Positions 24,125 through 37,710 are shown, numbered from the stretch's first letter. The stretch is 64,000 bases of DNA from Cardiocondyla obscurior (GCF_019399895.1 NC_091873.1:1372001-1436000), one strand, 5' to 3'. The notes: generated from the sequence alone by a model not told the origin. A program made the numbers and translations.

Positions 24125-27086
24125 CTCCTTCGACAAGAATCCTCGTCCGGATTCCTTCCGCACGAATCCTCTTTGGCATCCTCGCGACATCCGAGAAGCC
24201 GCCAAAGGGATCATTAGGGACGACGGAGGAGGACGTGATCCACACTCTCTAGTGCACCGTACTTCGTCCTAAACCCTGCGGCCGGAATTAAGGTGCCACT
24301 CCCGAGGCCCGGGGCATAAAATTCGAGATCGGCTTTCTAAGGGCATTCCTTGCGTAAAGTCTTTGAAATTGTCATCGTTCAATTATCTTCCCTTGAAACG
24401 TTACGTTCAAAAATAATTTAAGAGGAGTGATAAGTTTTTTTTTTTAATTTTTAACGATTTTTTTTTTAATTGACGACATGTTTCTTATCAAACTTGAGAA
24501 AAAAAAAAAAAATTAATTTTTTTTCAAGATTTTATCTTAAAACTCTACACTTCAATGATATAACACCTTCTTGGATTTTTTTTATCTTAATTCTGATTGG
24601 ATTTTATTTTAAATTTATTTACAAATCCTGTCGAAAAGGAGACTTTTATTTTTGACAAATGCAGAAAGTGCACCAGTTTGTAAGGCTTTAAGATACTAGA
24701 GTAACCTATGAACCCGAGGGAAACACCTTTCACCTCCATCCGGAAGAGGACGAAACCGTCCCGATATCATCTCACTTCTTCCTGCTTTTTTTCTCTTACT
24801 TTCCCGCCTCCGGATTTTCATTCTACGACTGATCCCGACGATAAAACGCGCGCCGAAATCGGCACGTTCGGCCAGAAATTGGAAGAATCCTCCATTCTGT
24901 CGGGCTTCGACACGATGTAGGATTTACCGTCCGAAGGGAATAAGGATCGCCGGGAGTCCTTCTCGTTTCGATTCGCTCTGTATGGTGACTCGTTACACAT
25001 CCGTCGTTCTACGCAAGGAGGAATTTTTTCCAAAAATTTTGTCTTTCGAAATAACGATGCTTCAAGTACAAATTAAAAATCTTTTAAACTTTAATATTTA
25101 TTTCAGCTTTTACTTGCTTTAGCCTAAAAGAAATTAAATTGAACTGTAATCATAGCGCGTTTGCTAGCTCACTTGAAATTCGATTTAATATTCTTATCAC
25201 GGTGATGATTTTATGCTAATTTTTAATCCAAACCGCGGCGGCAATGGGAGGCCGATTTTAGATGGAATTCCGCCAGCCTCGTCGATCTTAACCGGGGAAA
25301 GTTGCCGATGATTCATGTTAAGCACCGAGCTAACTCGAGTTATCCACTTACGCATGAATTAGACGGGGCCCACCGGGACGCGTTAAGGGGAAACCGCGTC
25401 GAGTAACCGCACACCTTCCTAACAGGAGGGGAAAGTTCCTTCGTCTCCTCATCATCGTCGTCGGTCGAAGAGAGATCTCGTTTCCCGGGAACTTTCGGGA
25501 CTAATCGTTATCTCGTGCCATCCGGTTGTCTGCTATCACTTTTCGCCCCCTCCCCCTACTCTTGCTTCCCCCTCACGTCCCATTTCATAGAAATGACTAA
25601 TTCGCTGTACGTGCACTCGACCCGAACGCGTCTCCCTGCCAATTTCGTCACAGACCTCGTCACGTTCCTCGAGCCCTTTTCCTTCTTTTATTTCTCCTTA
25701 GGGCGCCCGAAGGTCGAAGACCTCCCCCTGCGGCGAAAACGCGCTCTCGGGCACGGTAACTCGGCCTAAGTAACGGTTCAATAGAGTTTGCTCGTTTACG
25801 AAGACAGATATGTGCCAAAAGTGTTACGAATCACTTAAGCCCGAATACATCTGTCCGATACGCGTGTTACTTTAATGAGTACAAATATTAGTGTCATTAA
25901 TAAAAAATATCTGTTTAATAAAGAGCGTGACCCTTCGTTGCATCTTTAACCCACTAACTTCGAAGAAAGGTAGGGGCTTTTGTGCGGGAATCATTTGTCT
26001 AGTTTCTACACCTTTTGCTTTCTGAGAGAAATAATTCATGTATGAAAACGTCAAGATTCTTCTCCGGAAAGATATCGAAGTACTACTACCACTTCATCGT
26101 AAAGAAGGTGCTCGAGGCGACGTCGAGTTCAACCGCGTCGTTTCCTCGCTTCTAGGGAGCTATCCTTGCGATCCGATCGATTCGCTCGGGCGGAGGCCGA
26201 CCGGTTGCAAGCAACCGAGGCGATACGATTGATCGAGTTACGGGGGCGACTCGGGGATCCGCGATCTCGTTTGTTGAAATCCGGAGACGGGGAACGCGGG
26301 TTCGCTTTTACGCAGAAAAATCTGTGTCATTCGTTTAACGGAGCCGCGGCACCGGCATCCGGCTTTTCCACCGGATTGCAACGTGCGATTCGATTCGCTC
26401 CGCGGGCGAATTAATTTTATCCTTCGCTTATCAAGTTGCACGCGCGCTTTAAGACGGTTCGCTCCGGAAGAGTGCTCCCCGCAAAGCTCGGCTTCTCGGG
26501 AACGTCGGAACAGTCGTTGATGGGAGAGTAGCCGCCTTCGTTATCTCCCTCTAATCGAGAAAGGTAGACAGTGATTACCCAGAGATGTCGAGAGTTTTAA
26601 TTCTTTAAATTCGAGCACGTTGATTCGATTTGTTTTGCTTGAAAAACTAACGTGACCGACGTCGATAATAACAATTGTAACAATAAAAATGCACCACGAA
26701 TACTTTAATTGTTAAATTTCAGAAAGTAGTTTTTATTTATTTATTTATTTTATTAGAAGAGAGTAATTACTTTAATCGTAATTTAGATCGTTCTCTACTT
26801 GTCTATACGACCGCCGAAACTAATTCACTAATTTTAATAGAAGGATTTTGGTACAGCAAGGAAACAGGTATTCTGCGTTGATATCGGTCGTCACAGATTT
26901 CTTGCTCCGCACCGCCGGATTTCGATAGTACGCATCGCATCATACATCAGGGAATACGAATCCGTTTCCGATCGCATTGCAAAGGAACGTCACGGCCAGC
27001 CAGCATCCGTTTTATTGGCTGCCATTGGTCTCGATCGAGCGTGTTCCGGTGCATTGGTCTCTCTACCTTTCTCTCTCCCTCTTCCC

Positions 27087-27091
<5 letters not shown>

Positions 27092-27120
<29 letters not shown>
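27092..27120. repeat. (CT)n microsatellite
   Basis: Alternating C/T run of about 29 bases within intron 1, preceded by a general pyrimidine-rich strip. Confidence 0.9.
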
Positions 27121-27123
<3 letters not shown>

Positions 27124-28155
27124 CAAAATTCGGCCGTACAGACGGCACCGTTATGCTTGGCTACCGTCGTTGATACGTCCGGCATGGAAATTATCGCGAC
27201 TATGGCGAACCAACATGTGCTTAACAGAGCTTAACCAAGCTTACGATCGACCTCTCAAAGGCCCCGATACCGCGAAAACATATCGTTTCTGCAGAAATTC
27301 TAAATCCGCATTCGGCGCACATTAGCGATATAATGCATTTTGACACCGCCTGCTGATTCGAATTTTTAATTCTTTTTCATATTTTTACCATTTTATTTTT
27401 AGCCGAGCAGAATTAAAATTAATTAAAATTAAAAAGAAATGAAGTTAATTAAAACTTATAAATTGCTGATAGATACTTGGTAAGTTTTATGATACATCAA
27501 TGAGAATTTCCAAAATTTAAAAATAAATTTTAAGCAATTAAATAAATTATTAAATATTTATATGGAGATAAGAAATAATTATAAACGTAGTTGTTAAATA
27601 AAAAATAATAAAATCGAATGAAAGAGGTATGTGCAATTACCGGATTTATAAAATGTAATTCAACGATGCGTTCCATTGTTAAGATACGCGTAGACCGATC
27701 GTGATCCCGATTGGACCGTTGATTGCGCGGACGGCAAGGTCCCGTAACGAATCGTTGTACACACTATGGACACATGAATTCTCTCTATCCCTCCGGTGTT
27801 GGGATAACGCATGCAAATCCCTGAACAAATGCGTAATTAACGTGTCCTAAACTGTCGTGGACTAATTACGATAGAGCGAGTATCAGACGGGGAGCAAAAA
27901 GAGAAAAGTCACAGCAATGTAACACAAAATACATAGATTTATATTTCTGATAATATCATCAGATTAATCTAAACTTTTAAAAATTTCTCCTCGAAGAAAA
28001 ATGCATTAACTGATATTCGAAGTAATCAATCGCCTTCGGGGACGAACTTGAACGAAAACTCGTTAGTCTTGTATAGAGTATGTGATATATGTGGCGATGG
28101 TATCGAAAACGGTTATAGAAGAGATGAAAAAGCTGACTGAGAAACGTCGAAGTAT

Positions 28156-28159
<4 letters not shown>

Positions 28160-28189
<30 letters not shown>
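28160..28189. repeat. (GA)n microsatellite
   Basis: Uninterrupted alternating G/A run of about 30 bases in intron 1. Confidence 0.9.
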
Positions 28190-28191
<2 letters not shown>

Positions 28192-29765
28192 AAATCAACG
28201 AGATGATTTTCGATTCAACCCTACATTCCGCCGCCCTTTTCCCTCGTGGGTTCCTATCTGTCTCGCAGTCTCATCTCCTACTATTGTTGCCCCCCGTGGT
28301 TTATGCTAATGCCGGTGCCACTGAATTTAACGTCTCGCGTGTACGCTCGTTTGCGTATCGTGCGTCAAACGCGGATACGCCCCCGTGCGTATGGACTCCG
28401 TGGGGGTCGCTTGCAATTCAATCGCGGGGGTGAATATCTAAATCAATAATACGCCGCGGGCATTATAATTGCAGTGGGACAATTGTTAAATATTATTGTT
28501 GTATCAGTATCATTGTTAAACTGCGTAATTGCTATAACCGTTCCCTTATTCTGACCGCTTAATTACATTGCGTTATTAAAAAGACCACGAAAGTAAATAA
28601 TTAAAAATTTTGCCCCTCTCCTTTTTTGCTTTTTTTCTACTTTTTTTTACTCGTAATCCTTCTTTTACTCCCTCTTATATGTCTGTTAGAAAAATTTGTG
28701 AAATTTTGTAAAACAGAATAATTAATATTTTTACATACAATATGCTATTTTATTTTCTAGATTATTTATATTATATCTAATTTTTTTTTTTTTTTTATTA
28801 ACTAACGTCACTAGCAGTGAAATCAAAATACGATCTATAGAAAGTACGACGTCTCTCTCTCTCTTTTTCTCTTTCTCTCTCTCTGCGCTCTCCGAAGTAT
28901 TCAATTCATAACGCGTACACGCGCGCGTGTGCATATACGGAAACGTATAGGTTCAGTAATATAATATGTATACATGTTTCCCTGCACTCAGGTCGCGAGA
29001 TCGCATTACGCGATATCGATTGCATCCAGTCTGGACCGAAGGGAGCTTCCTTTTTCTGCCTATTCCATTCATTCAACCCTACCGCTCCCTTCCCGTTCTC
29101 TCTCTTTCTTCTCCGCGTCGCCTTTCATTCTCGTACCAAGCTTTGTTAACGACCGCATGCTAATTAATCGAAACGTCGCCTGATCAAGATGCCGAGCGAT
29201 TCGCTCACGGTAGCGCGTGGATCAAAAGGATCGCAGGGGCAGAGAAGCTCGTCTGGTAACGCGAGCGAGGGCATCTTTGGTCCACCGTCGAGATCGGTCC
29301 TCAGATAACGTTGCACTCGTATCCACCCCCGCGGCGATCGATTACGGGCAACGATTGTACGTACAAGCCTCTCGGGAGAGCGCCATCCGAAAATCCAAGA
29401 TTATCTCGAGTTCCTAGTAAATACTCGTAATCTTTCGTTGCTAATAGCAACGTTTTAATAGAATAATGTATAAATATAATAAATACGAGGAAACTGTATT
29501 TCAACTGCTATTTGAATTAAATAATATTTGTATCTTGTAATCGAGGAGTTCACGGGCTTTCCTTTTAAATCCTTTTCGACAGAAATAAATAAAGACGTTG
29601 TGAGAGACTCAGGATTTTTTCATTGGACAGACATCAGCGTCACACGATGCAGAAATATTTTTACGTTCGTATGAAAGTTCACAAATTACGCATCAGCGAT
29701 TGTGATAATAGCGCGCGCGATAAACAAATTGTCGAAAATGTTAGCTTTTTTCCACTTTTTCTTTC

Positions 29766-29792
29766 GTTTTTTTTTTTTTTTTTTTTTTTTTT
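29766..29792. repeat. Poly-T run
   Basis: About 26 consecutive T residues within intron 1. It could be the reverse of a retroposed poly-A tail, but no retroelement or target duplication was identified next to it. Confidence 0.85.
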
Positions 29793-31502
29793 CCTTCTCC
29801 ACGAGACGGGCAATTTCAACGGGAGCAGATGACGTCTATCCAATAATGCACACATCGCCTAGCTGGCCGGGGTGCGATAGGCGACCGGCGGCGCCGAAGA
29901 ACAGTAGCCGCTCACCGATCCATAAACAATCCCGTGATGTTATCGCTTCCCCGCTCTTGTGCACGACAGTGAAGGGAATCCTCGAACGAGGATCAATCGA
30001 TCCGTTCGCCGTGCACCGCGTGTGCGTCGAGCAGAACTCCGTTTAATTGATATATCGCTGCGCGACCAGAGAATATCTCGCAGCATCGTCTGACAAAAAT
30101 GTACACGCAACGCGCCTCGCAAATTGTCGAAAATGCGCTCGCGAATCGCCGAGAAGAGGTGAGCTCATCAATTTTTTTTTAGCGCCGACGTCTTTCGTCA
30201 GTAAATATCTCTCGGTTAATATTAATTTTACAAAGTAACTCATATACCTAAGTACCACAAATTTTCTTAGACCGATCTTTCTAGACTTGGTGAAACGAGG
30301 GATCGGTTTTCGATTTGAAACTATTCTACGGGGAAAAAGAAAACTAATTGAGTATCCCACGCGAGCCAAGCCTACCGTCACGTATCCCTTCCCCGTCGTT
30401 GCTATCCATTTCCGCAATCAAGGAACTTCCACCCGCCCTTACGACGCAGTTCCGTACGATTACGATCGTTGTTACGTTCATTGCGCTACGCGCGCGCGGC
30501 TTTCCGCAAGGAGCCCCATTAATTGGATCTGGCATCGGGTTACCCGGGCTTCGATTCGCTCCGTGTTCCGCCGCGTAAATCCGGGAGCACGTCGTGTACG
30601 CTACCCGTGCTCGATTTCGGCTGTGTTGCTCTTTCCTGTTCATGAGACTGTGTTTGCAGCTCGAAACACGACAATAAATTTCTAAATATGAAGACTCGGT
30701 ATCTCCCAAAGCCATTTTTCTCACCGGTAGTCGTGAAATATATATCAGATAACGTACGGAAGTTGATTTTTATACCAAGAAATCAAAATTAATTCGACAT
30801 CCACGACGATACGAATGAAGAGTGGCGTGCGTGTGTAAATTAATTAATAACGCGATGAATTATTCGATAATCGCTTTGTTTAATTTCGCGAGCGCGATTG
30901 TGACCGTGTTTCGGCAAAAACGTATTTAGATTATTATTCATTTTCGTGTACATTTTACCGCGGCCGGGACGGGAAGAGAATGATGGCGAACCGCATGCAG
31001 CTGCAGGCGCGACCGCATTGTGCATCACTGACACGGCGCATCGTGCGATCCGCTTTCTCTTCGCGGCAGCGTGCGGTGGAGTGATATTCGGTGACTTTTC
31101 CGCTGTTCTTTACCGTTACTTCTCACGTAAGAATCTCTTTGCTCTCAATTTTCGAAAATTTCAGCGCGACTTGTGTTTCTCTTTTCCTCGAATCATATCG
31201 TCTTTCCTCGCGAGAATGACATAATATATCATGGCGTGCTATCGGTATTTATTTTCCGAATTCTGCCGCGGTGGGAAAATGGAAAGCGGAAAGATGAAGA
31301 GTGGCGATCATTTGAAAGAAGGGGGATTCTCTTACTGACGCCAGTCTCTCAACTGAATCCATTAGCCGACGCCATTAATATCTCGGTAATGATGAGCGAT
31401 GAGCTACCGCGCGAAAGACGAGGTGGATCACAAGAGAACGAGCTACTTTCGGACGTTAAAAGAAAAATAGGAAGAGTAAGCGGGGAAAAAAAAAAGGAAG
31501 AG

Positions 31503-31552
31503 ATGAATAGACAGACGGACAGACGGATGGGTAGATCGATAGACAGGTGGAT
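31503..31552. repeat. Imperfect GACA/GATA-type tetranucleotide repeat
   Basis: A degenerate run of AGAC and AGAT units (for example agacagacggacagacgg, then gatcgatagacagg). A short reading frame crosses it but the periodicity is nucleotide-level. Confidence 0.65.
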
Positions 31553-33604
31553 GCACGTTGCGTTACAAGGAACATATGGAACGAAAGAGAATAATCTTGA
31601 AGATAAGAATAAAGAACGCGAGGAATCGCGTTGAAAAATAATATAATTAAACCGTAATTCATAATTTATCAGTTATGATAAATATAAATGATAAGTCATG
31701 TAATAAATGGTTCCGCGTAATCGTAGCCGACGATTTTTTACGGATTATTATCAAGATGCTGCGTAAAATCGGGCGATGTGTAAAGACAGGCGGTATTGTA
31801 TATCGCGCACGGCAACGTAATAAGACAGTAAAATTTCTATCGCGGGCATAAATCCTGCGGCGCTTAAATGGATAAATTTCAATACCATTTCAAATTTTAA
31901 TTAAAATTTAAATTTGCACAAAAAAAAAAAAATTAAGAGGATGGAAGGTGGCGTGGAGGCAAAAGAGCGCTAACATATAATACTAGCGCTAACACGTTCG
32001 TACTCTCACATTCGCTACTGCGTAGGTGGCATGTGTGTATTATATACGTGCTTACAGAAGCTTTGATAAATGCTGCTTTACTTGGCCCACCGCCAAATAG
32101 CACGCCGCACAATGTATCTCATCGCTTGTGTATTCCTCATCATGCCTTTCATGAGACGAGATACGCTCGTGTCGCGGTGTATTAAATCTTTACACACGGC
32201 AAACATATCGGTTAGCGGCGATTAAACGCCGGCCATTCGGCCGACCGTTACGGCGCTTTAATTATTTAACACGGCGCGAGTTACCGGAGAGAGTTCGCGA
32301 TTTTTTTTAATTACTAGAATAAACGAGACGCGCGTTGCGCGCGCGCAATGTTTTACTTTGTTTTTTATTTTTTTGGAGGAAAAAAAAAACGAACGGAAAG
32401 ATTAATCGAAGAAACAAAAATTCTTTTTATGAAGCTTTTGTTAACCGATGATACGTCCTTTTATGTCGGAAATTATTTGCGCCAACTTCGCTGGGAAACT
32501 TAGCCGCGACTTCCGCTTTCAGTCGAATAATTAAACGCTCTTTCATCGCGATCATTACTCGGCTTCGTTCGTTCATCATTCAACCTTGCATTGAATATGT
32601 TCATCTTGACGAACTCTAATATTACGAATAAGTTCTACGGGCCCCGCGAAACTTCCAGTCGAATAAAGAAAATGTTTTCAAGGACGATGTCCTTTCTCGA
32701 GATGAATTTCCGTCCACGACCTTTGATAAATATCACCTTCCTCAATCGTACTCCGAATAAGCGCGATTTATCGCATTCCGAACTATGCGTTCCATTGTGT
32801 CGCGTCCCTTTTTAGCGAAAGATTTATCAATGCATATTTAATCAACCCTTCGACCAACTCCCAGTTTCTTTCATCGTGTCGCTAAATGAGAATTTCGCTC
32901 TTACAATGCTTTCTCGGGCGATACGTCGAGGGGGTCGAGAAATGGAAGAAGCGATGGAGGATCCGATCTGGCTGATCGGAACTACCTTTCAGTCCCGGGA
33001 ATCCTATCCTTTTCCCGTGAAAATCACTTTCCCTTTTTCACAAGCGGCCCACGTAACGTACCGAGGAAAGGAGCGCCTCTCTCCCTTCGCTCCTTCTTTC
33101 CTTCCCTTCGTCATACTCGGCACGTGTATCCCGGGCACTTTCCGGCACACCTACGTGCCTCTTATGAAGAATCCAGTCACAATGGCGGAGGGGTTAGGGA
33201 TTCCGATACGAATTTCCGGCGAGCCGTCGTCGCCGATATCGAATATACCCAGTTCGAGAAACGAGGAATTTCGCCCGCGAAATTCTCCACCTCACGCGTC
33301 ATCCTCGCCACCCCCTTCCCCCTTCGGGCTTTCTGCGCAGTAAATGAGGGGTCGCTTTGGTATTTCGCATGGTTATCGATATGAAGGAACCACGATTGAT
33401 CTCCCTTCCGGATTTGCAATTTCCCCCTTGTTCGTCGTGACTACCTCGATATCGCGACCGGAAGTCTTACAGAATACCCAAGAGAATAAATTTTTAAATC
33501 GCTCAGCCTTTTATAAAACTCTGAAATTATATTCCTCAATTTTTCGCGACAAATTAATTGAATGAGTCGAGCTCGTTCACTTTTTTTAAGTTGTAAAATA
33601 GTTT

Positions 33605-33641
33605 GCATTAATTATACATCAATTATACATTAATTATGCAT
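33605..33641. repeat. AT-rich tandem repeat of about 12 bp
   Basis: Three successive copies of a unit close to CATTAATTATA (gcattaattata, catcaattata, cattaattatg). Located 0.8 kb upstream of exon 2, in intron 1. Confidence 0.65.
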
Positions 33642-34412
33642 TTTTTTGGATATTTTTTTTTTCAAATAATGTTATCTCTTAAACAATCCGAGTCTTTTCC
33701 GGTAAAACAAAGGTGTGTGAGTAGCTCGTCGATGTGCTGATGACAACGCGCGAGTTTTTCTTTGCATTCCGGGTAAAAGTCTTCACGACGGCGGATGGTG
33801 GCACAAAGCTATGCACTGTCTCGATTAAGTCTGTCGGAATAAACGAATGAAGCTGTTTCCACGGCGATTAATTCGCCCCTTCCGGTATTATCACGCCCGC
33901 AACGGCCGCGTAATAACACGGCGGCGTATCGTAATAGCACACCGCGCGACGTCGTTTTTGCAATTTTCTTTTGTAAGAAAATGAGGAAATTTATACCCGC
34001 GATCTCATTACTAGTCGCCGCCGGCGCGAACTGGTTCCCGGCCACTCTAGGTGTCGAAATCCAAGCGGATGTAGCGGAACAAATGAATTAATACAGTGAA
34101 TTATCGATAATACCGAGTTGACTTTTAAGAACTTGGCTATTCGCGTAGCTGTGATTTTGTTAAACGAAATTGTTATTTTACTCTAACGCAAGTGTCAAAT
34201 TACCTATATTTAATATTACGCAAAATTCAATATTACGTTTATTTTGCCAATCAATAAAATATCCATATCATGCATTGCGGGATGACGATAATCGCGTGAA
34301 AATAAATAAGTTTTGCGCAATAGTTTATTTTATATGTATAATGATATCTCGTTGATGATTGCTCTACGTAAATAGGCAAATATGCTCTAACGGTGGTTCG
34401 TTTCTTTTTCAG

Positions 34413-34525
34413 ATGATCGACGCCTCCTATCACACAAACCCGTCGCTGCAAAGCACTGCCCTAATCATCACCTGCGCGGTGGTTCTCCTGCTGATGGCCG
34501 CGATCGTGTCTGTCGTTTTTTGGAA
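34413..34525 (+). CDS. Coding exon 2: transmembrane segment of the membrane protein
   Basis: The acceptor is tttctttttcag at 34401-34412 and the donor is TGGAA|gtaagt at 34526. It joins in phase 0 to the previous exon and leaves in phase 2. It encodes residues 55-91 plus two bases of K92: MIDASYHTNPSLQST, then about 22 uncharged residues (70-91) forming one transmembrane helix, running straight into the basic KHKRK of exon 3. By the positive-inside rule the C-terminus is cytosolic. In the absence of a signal peptide this would be a type III (reverse signal-anchor) protein; if an upstream exon supplies a signal peptide it would be type I. Small linker residues before the helix (N, S, T) fit an extracellular juxtamembrane segment. 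The exon is flanked by introns of 29.3 and 21.9 kb. Confidence 0.87.
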
Positions 34526-35775
34526 GTAAGTACGCTCCCTTCCGTCGTTAACGTTCGCCGTAGCGTTATCGGTCTCGCAATATCGCGACAAGAATTTCAG
34601 CAAAGGTCGAGCGATCGTTTCTTACAATAAAACGCCGACTTTGCGCCGGTAAGCCTCGTGTTTTTGAGGCTCGAGGTCATTCGAGAACCTCGTGAGGCAA
34701 CTCTCGCATTCTTACGCGACAAAACGGAATGGGACGACGACCACCTAGGGCGAGAATAAGGGCGAGGTCGTGCGGGATGCGGGAGAGAGCGTTACCGATC
34801 GTTCTGAAATTAACCGAAAATAGAACAACGAGCGAGGACGAGAAAACGAAGCGTCGGTCGGTTTGCTCCCGACGGCGCCTTGGTTGTTCTATCTCCTCGT
34901 GCTGGGCGATGATGTATAGCGCGGTGAGCCGCACCGAGGGGGAGCTTTGGGTCTATCCGGAAAATGTTACTTCGAATGCCGAAAGTGGTCGATGGTCAAA
35001 ACGTCAGCTATCAATACCCCGAGATTTAGCGACGTTTTTGTTCTCTTAGAAAGTGCACCCGTTCTGTCAGAAATAACATAGTGCTCTTTGAGCGCTGTCG
35101 TAATACGTATTTTTATCGCTTTCTGCAATTAATATTAGAAATATTAAAATAAACTCGCACCCTAAATAATTAACTAAATAAATATATGTCGAATATAATG
35201 ATAGGAATTTAAAATCGATTTTTCCAGTAAAATATTTACATGGCCGGATTTGTGATTGAAGCTTTTACGATTGTATTACGCGATTTTTCCGCTTTCCCGA
35301 TGGCGAGCGAGGCGATCGAGAGGCCGTAGATGAGAGTGTTGCTCTTGAGCGTACCCTAAATTACCCGAAAATGGAGCACCCGAAGACGCGGCGAGAAAGC
35401 CTGCCACTTTAATTAATACCTAACCGTGTTTCCGACAGCCTGTGGCTCCGGTTCCCATATCGTGCACCGGGATCTAGGTCGCGGTGAGATTAGATGATGA
35501 CTTCGTAATTAACGAGGATGCCATCTTGCTCCGCCGCAGGAGGAAAAAAAAAAACCCCCCGCGCGTAATATTGTTATATACTAACAATTAGCGGAGATGA
35601 CGTTGCATAATAAGTATAAAACGCCGCGGTTGTTTCCGAAGTTTCGCTTGAGAATTTTTATCCGCGCTGTCTTGAGACGCGAGCATCGGGCGGGAAGAAA
35701 ATAGGACAACGTCGTCGTACTAATGGGCCCTAAATTAGCCAAAAACAAAGCCTCCCCGGGTTTCACCCACTGCAG

Positions 35776-35841
35776 CCTGCCGCCGACAACGGCAGTTCTT
35801 GCTCGCAGTACCACGTGCTGATCTACAAGCGGCTGCGGGAG
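35776..35841 (+). CDS. Candidate unassigned exon, 66 nt, strongly coding-like codons
   Basis: An island between an acceptor (cacccactgcag, ending 35775) and a donor (GAG|gtaatt at 35842). In one frame it reads 22 codons without a stop, ending SSCSQYHVLIYKRLRE, with GC-ending codons throughout (CAG TAC CAC GTG CTG ATC TAC AAG CGG CTG). The length is a multiple of three, phase 0 to phase 0. However, exon 2 leaves phase 2. Splicing exon 2 to it would shift the frame and hit a stop after about 15 residues (N-L-P-P-T-T...C). It may be an exon of another isoform, a poison exon, part of an overlapping gene, or a chance GC-rich patch. The minus strand also has an acceptor-like CTTGTAG here, so the strand is not certain. 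Confidence 0.35.
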
Positions 35842-36483
35842 GTAATTTATTTAGCGCGCGACGGGTAACCAAAAACTTTTCGACTGTTGTGCAGAAATTT
35901 TAGAAATTCGCACCTGCGCTCGGCCGCTGTTTTTTTTTCGGGCACTCGCCTTTTCGGCCGTTCTTTGAAAAATTTCCAAATCGGAACACTGCTTTTTCCT
36001 CTTTGCAATACGTGACACTTCGGAGATATACGAGACCGAGCTTAGAAATTGTCCCACGAGCGTTAGGACTTTTACTACGAATTCCCGACGAGAGAACAGC
36101 ACGCCTAATTGGCATTCCGGAGAGTCTTAAATTAAAGGAGAAATAGGCCATTCCTGAAATGGGCGTACGCCCAAGCGCTGTTACGTACCGCCGACAGCGG
36201 AACAACGCGCCAGTAATTTGTGACACGGTGGCTCAACGCTAGTCGGCACGGTTTCGTGAATCCGCGGGACACGGGAAAATACATTTACTGACATCCGGGG
36301 TGGCTTACTTGAGAGATTTACCGACGCGGGGCGAGAGCGCCGCTCACGCCAATGTCGCGCGTTGATTGGACGCGTAGTAAAAAATGGACCGGCTCGATAA
36401 GACGAATAGGAGACACGTGGAAAAGTTGACAATTCGACGCTTTTGGGCCAATACACCCTTTCGTACATTCGAGAGAATCGCAT

Positions 36484-36499
36484 TTTTTTTTTTTTTTTT
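36484..36499. repeat. Poly-T run
   Basis: About 16 consecutive T residues in intron 2. No associated retroelement seen. Confidence 0.85.
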
Positions 36500-37044
36500 A
36501 ACGGCCGCGAATTTCAACCCTTCGAGGTGATCAAACGTCGCTTTTTTCAATTCTTTTCAATGAGATTCCACCCCCGTCTTTCATTTTTCATTTAATCTTA
36601 GACGGGGTGAGATAGATAAGAAAACGCGGCGAATGATTCTCGGCGGAACAAAAGAAATGTTTTAAGAGTCCGTGCGAGGAATTTGCATAATGGAGATAAG
36701 ATCGGCGACATGGAATTTTTTGCGCTGGAGATGCGAATGTCCGTTCAATCATATAGGTTAATATTATGTTGCATTTGTCTCTGCACGCTTCAGCTCACAA
36801 TCTGAATTACATCTGCCGCCTAACTGGTTTCGTCCGCGTCATCGTCAGATTGCTCGACGGACTGTCAACTCGCGATTAGCTCTCCGCTAATGAACAGCGA
36901 ATCTACGCCTCTTGTGGCTCTGTCTAATGATCGATCGGCCAGCCAGAAGTCGCCGGTCGAGAGGACAATTTTGGGTAGCACAGTGCGCCGTATTCACGAT
37001 CGAAACGTGGCTCTTGAAAGCATACTCGTCGCGACAACGGCGGC

Positions 37045-37160
37045 CCTGTTTTCGCGTGTTTTATCGTAATACTCGGTCATTATCGACGACCACGCTGCCA
37101 GTATCTCAAGTGTTACCGGTTCCCCATTCGTGCCTATTCGCGCTTTGTGGGTGGTTATCG
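37045..37160. repeat. Diverged direct repeat, copy 1
   Basis: Shares with 37612-37710 the ordered landmarks CTGTTTTCGCG, TTTATCGTAAT, CGGTCATTATCGA, GTGTTAC and CTTTGTGGGTGG, with substitutions and indels between them. A partial duplication or two old copies of one dispersed repeat. Both copies lie in chance open frames, but the frame is not conserved across the indels. Confidence 0.6.
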
Positions 37161-37611
37161 TAAGAACGACCATTCCGGTCGCACTTGGACGTCTAAGCGA
37201 ATTAAAACCGACCGCGATAAAATATGGTATTTAATGGCAGAATGTCAAGATACTTTGCCTTGTAAGCTGCTTAGAAATTGGGATAAAGCGTGAACGTTTA
37301 TAAGATAATAGGTTGATTCGTACGAGAGGACACATCAAGGTTTGATAATTAAAAAAGTACATAATGTCCTATAAAAATATTCTGAAATACGATTAAAAAA
37401 AGAAAGCTTAAAATTATTTTTAATAAAAAATTTTTTGGTGAGATACGAACAGTTAAAGATAAAAGTAGATATGTATTCTTTTCTTCGCAATGAATTTAAA
37501 TTATGAGAAAGATCCGAGACTGATAATCAGTTCGCATATGGTTCCCGTACAAGTTTCCGCTACGAAGGACTTTTCGTCGGAGTCCCTTCTCCGTCCGGCA
37601 CAATCGTGACT

Positions 37612-37710
37612 CTGTTTTCGCGTTTATCGTAATGGCCACGGTCCATTATCGAGCGTGACGTTTTGAGTGTTACGGCGTCTCGCGGCTCGTTACTTTGTGG
37701 GTGGCATCGG
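37612..37710. repeat. Diverged direct repeat, copy 2
   Basis: Second copy of the repeat at 37045-37160, about 570 bp further on and in the same orientation. It keeps CTGTTTTCGCG, TTTATCGTAAT, CGGTCCATTATCGA, GAGTGTTACGG and CTTTGTGGGTGGCATCG. It is about 17 bp shorter than copy 1 because of internal gaps. Confidence 0.6.

Larger units (their letters stand above)
5118..34412 (+). other. Intron 1 of the membrane-protein gene (about 29.3 kb)
   Basis: Bounded by gtaagt at 5118 and a tttctttttcag acceptor ending at 34412. It is phase 0 at both ends. It contains no further exon of the host gene that I can support. It carries minus-strand repeat units A and B (11.9-13.4 kb), the foldback element at 21455-21976, GA/CT microsatellites, homopolymer runs and AT-rich strips. 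The many 60-180-codon open frames overlap each other on both strands and have no recognisable domains. Confidence 0.8.

Noticed and set aside
31173..31634. 153-codon + frame
   Set aside because: Its second half is driven by purine-rich and GACA-type simple repeat, producing Arg/Lys/Glu-rich sequence.
32876..33343. 155-codon + frame in intron 1
   Set aside because: Ser/Pro-rich in a CT-rich strip, no domain, and competing frames on both strands.
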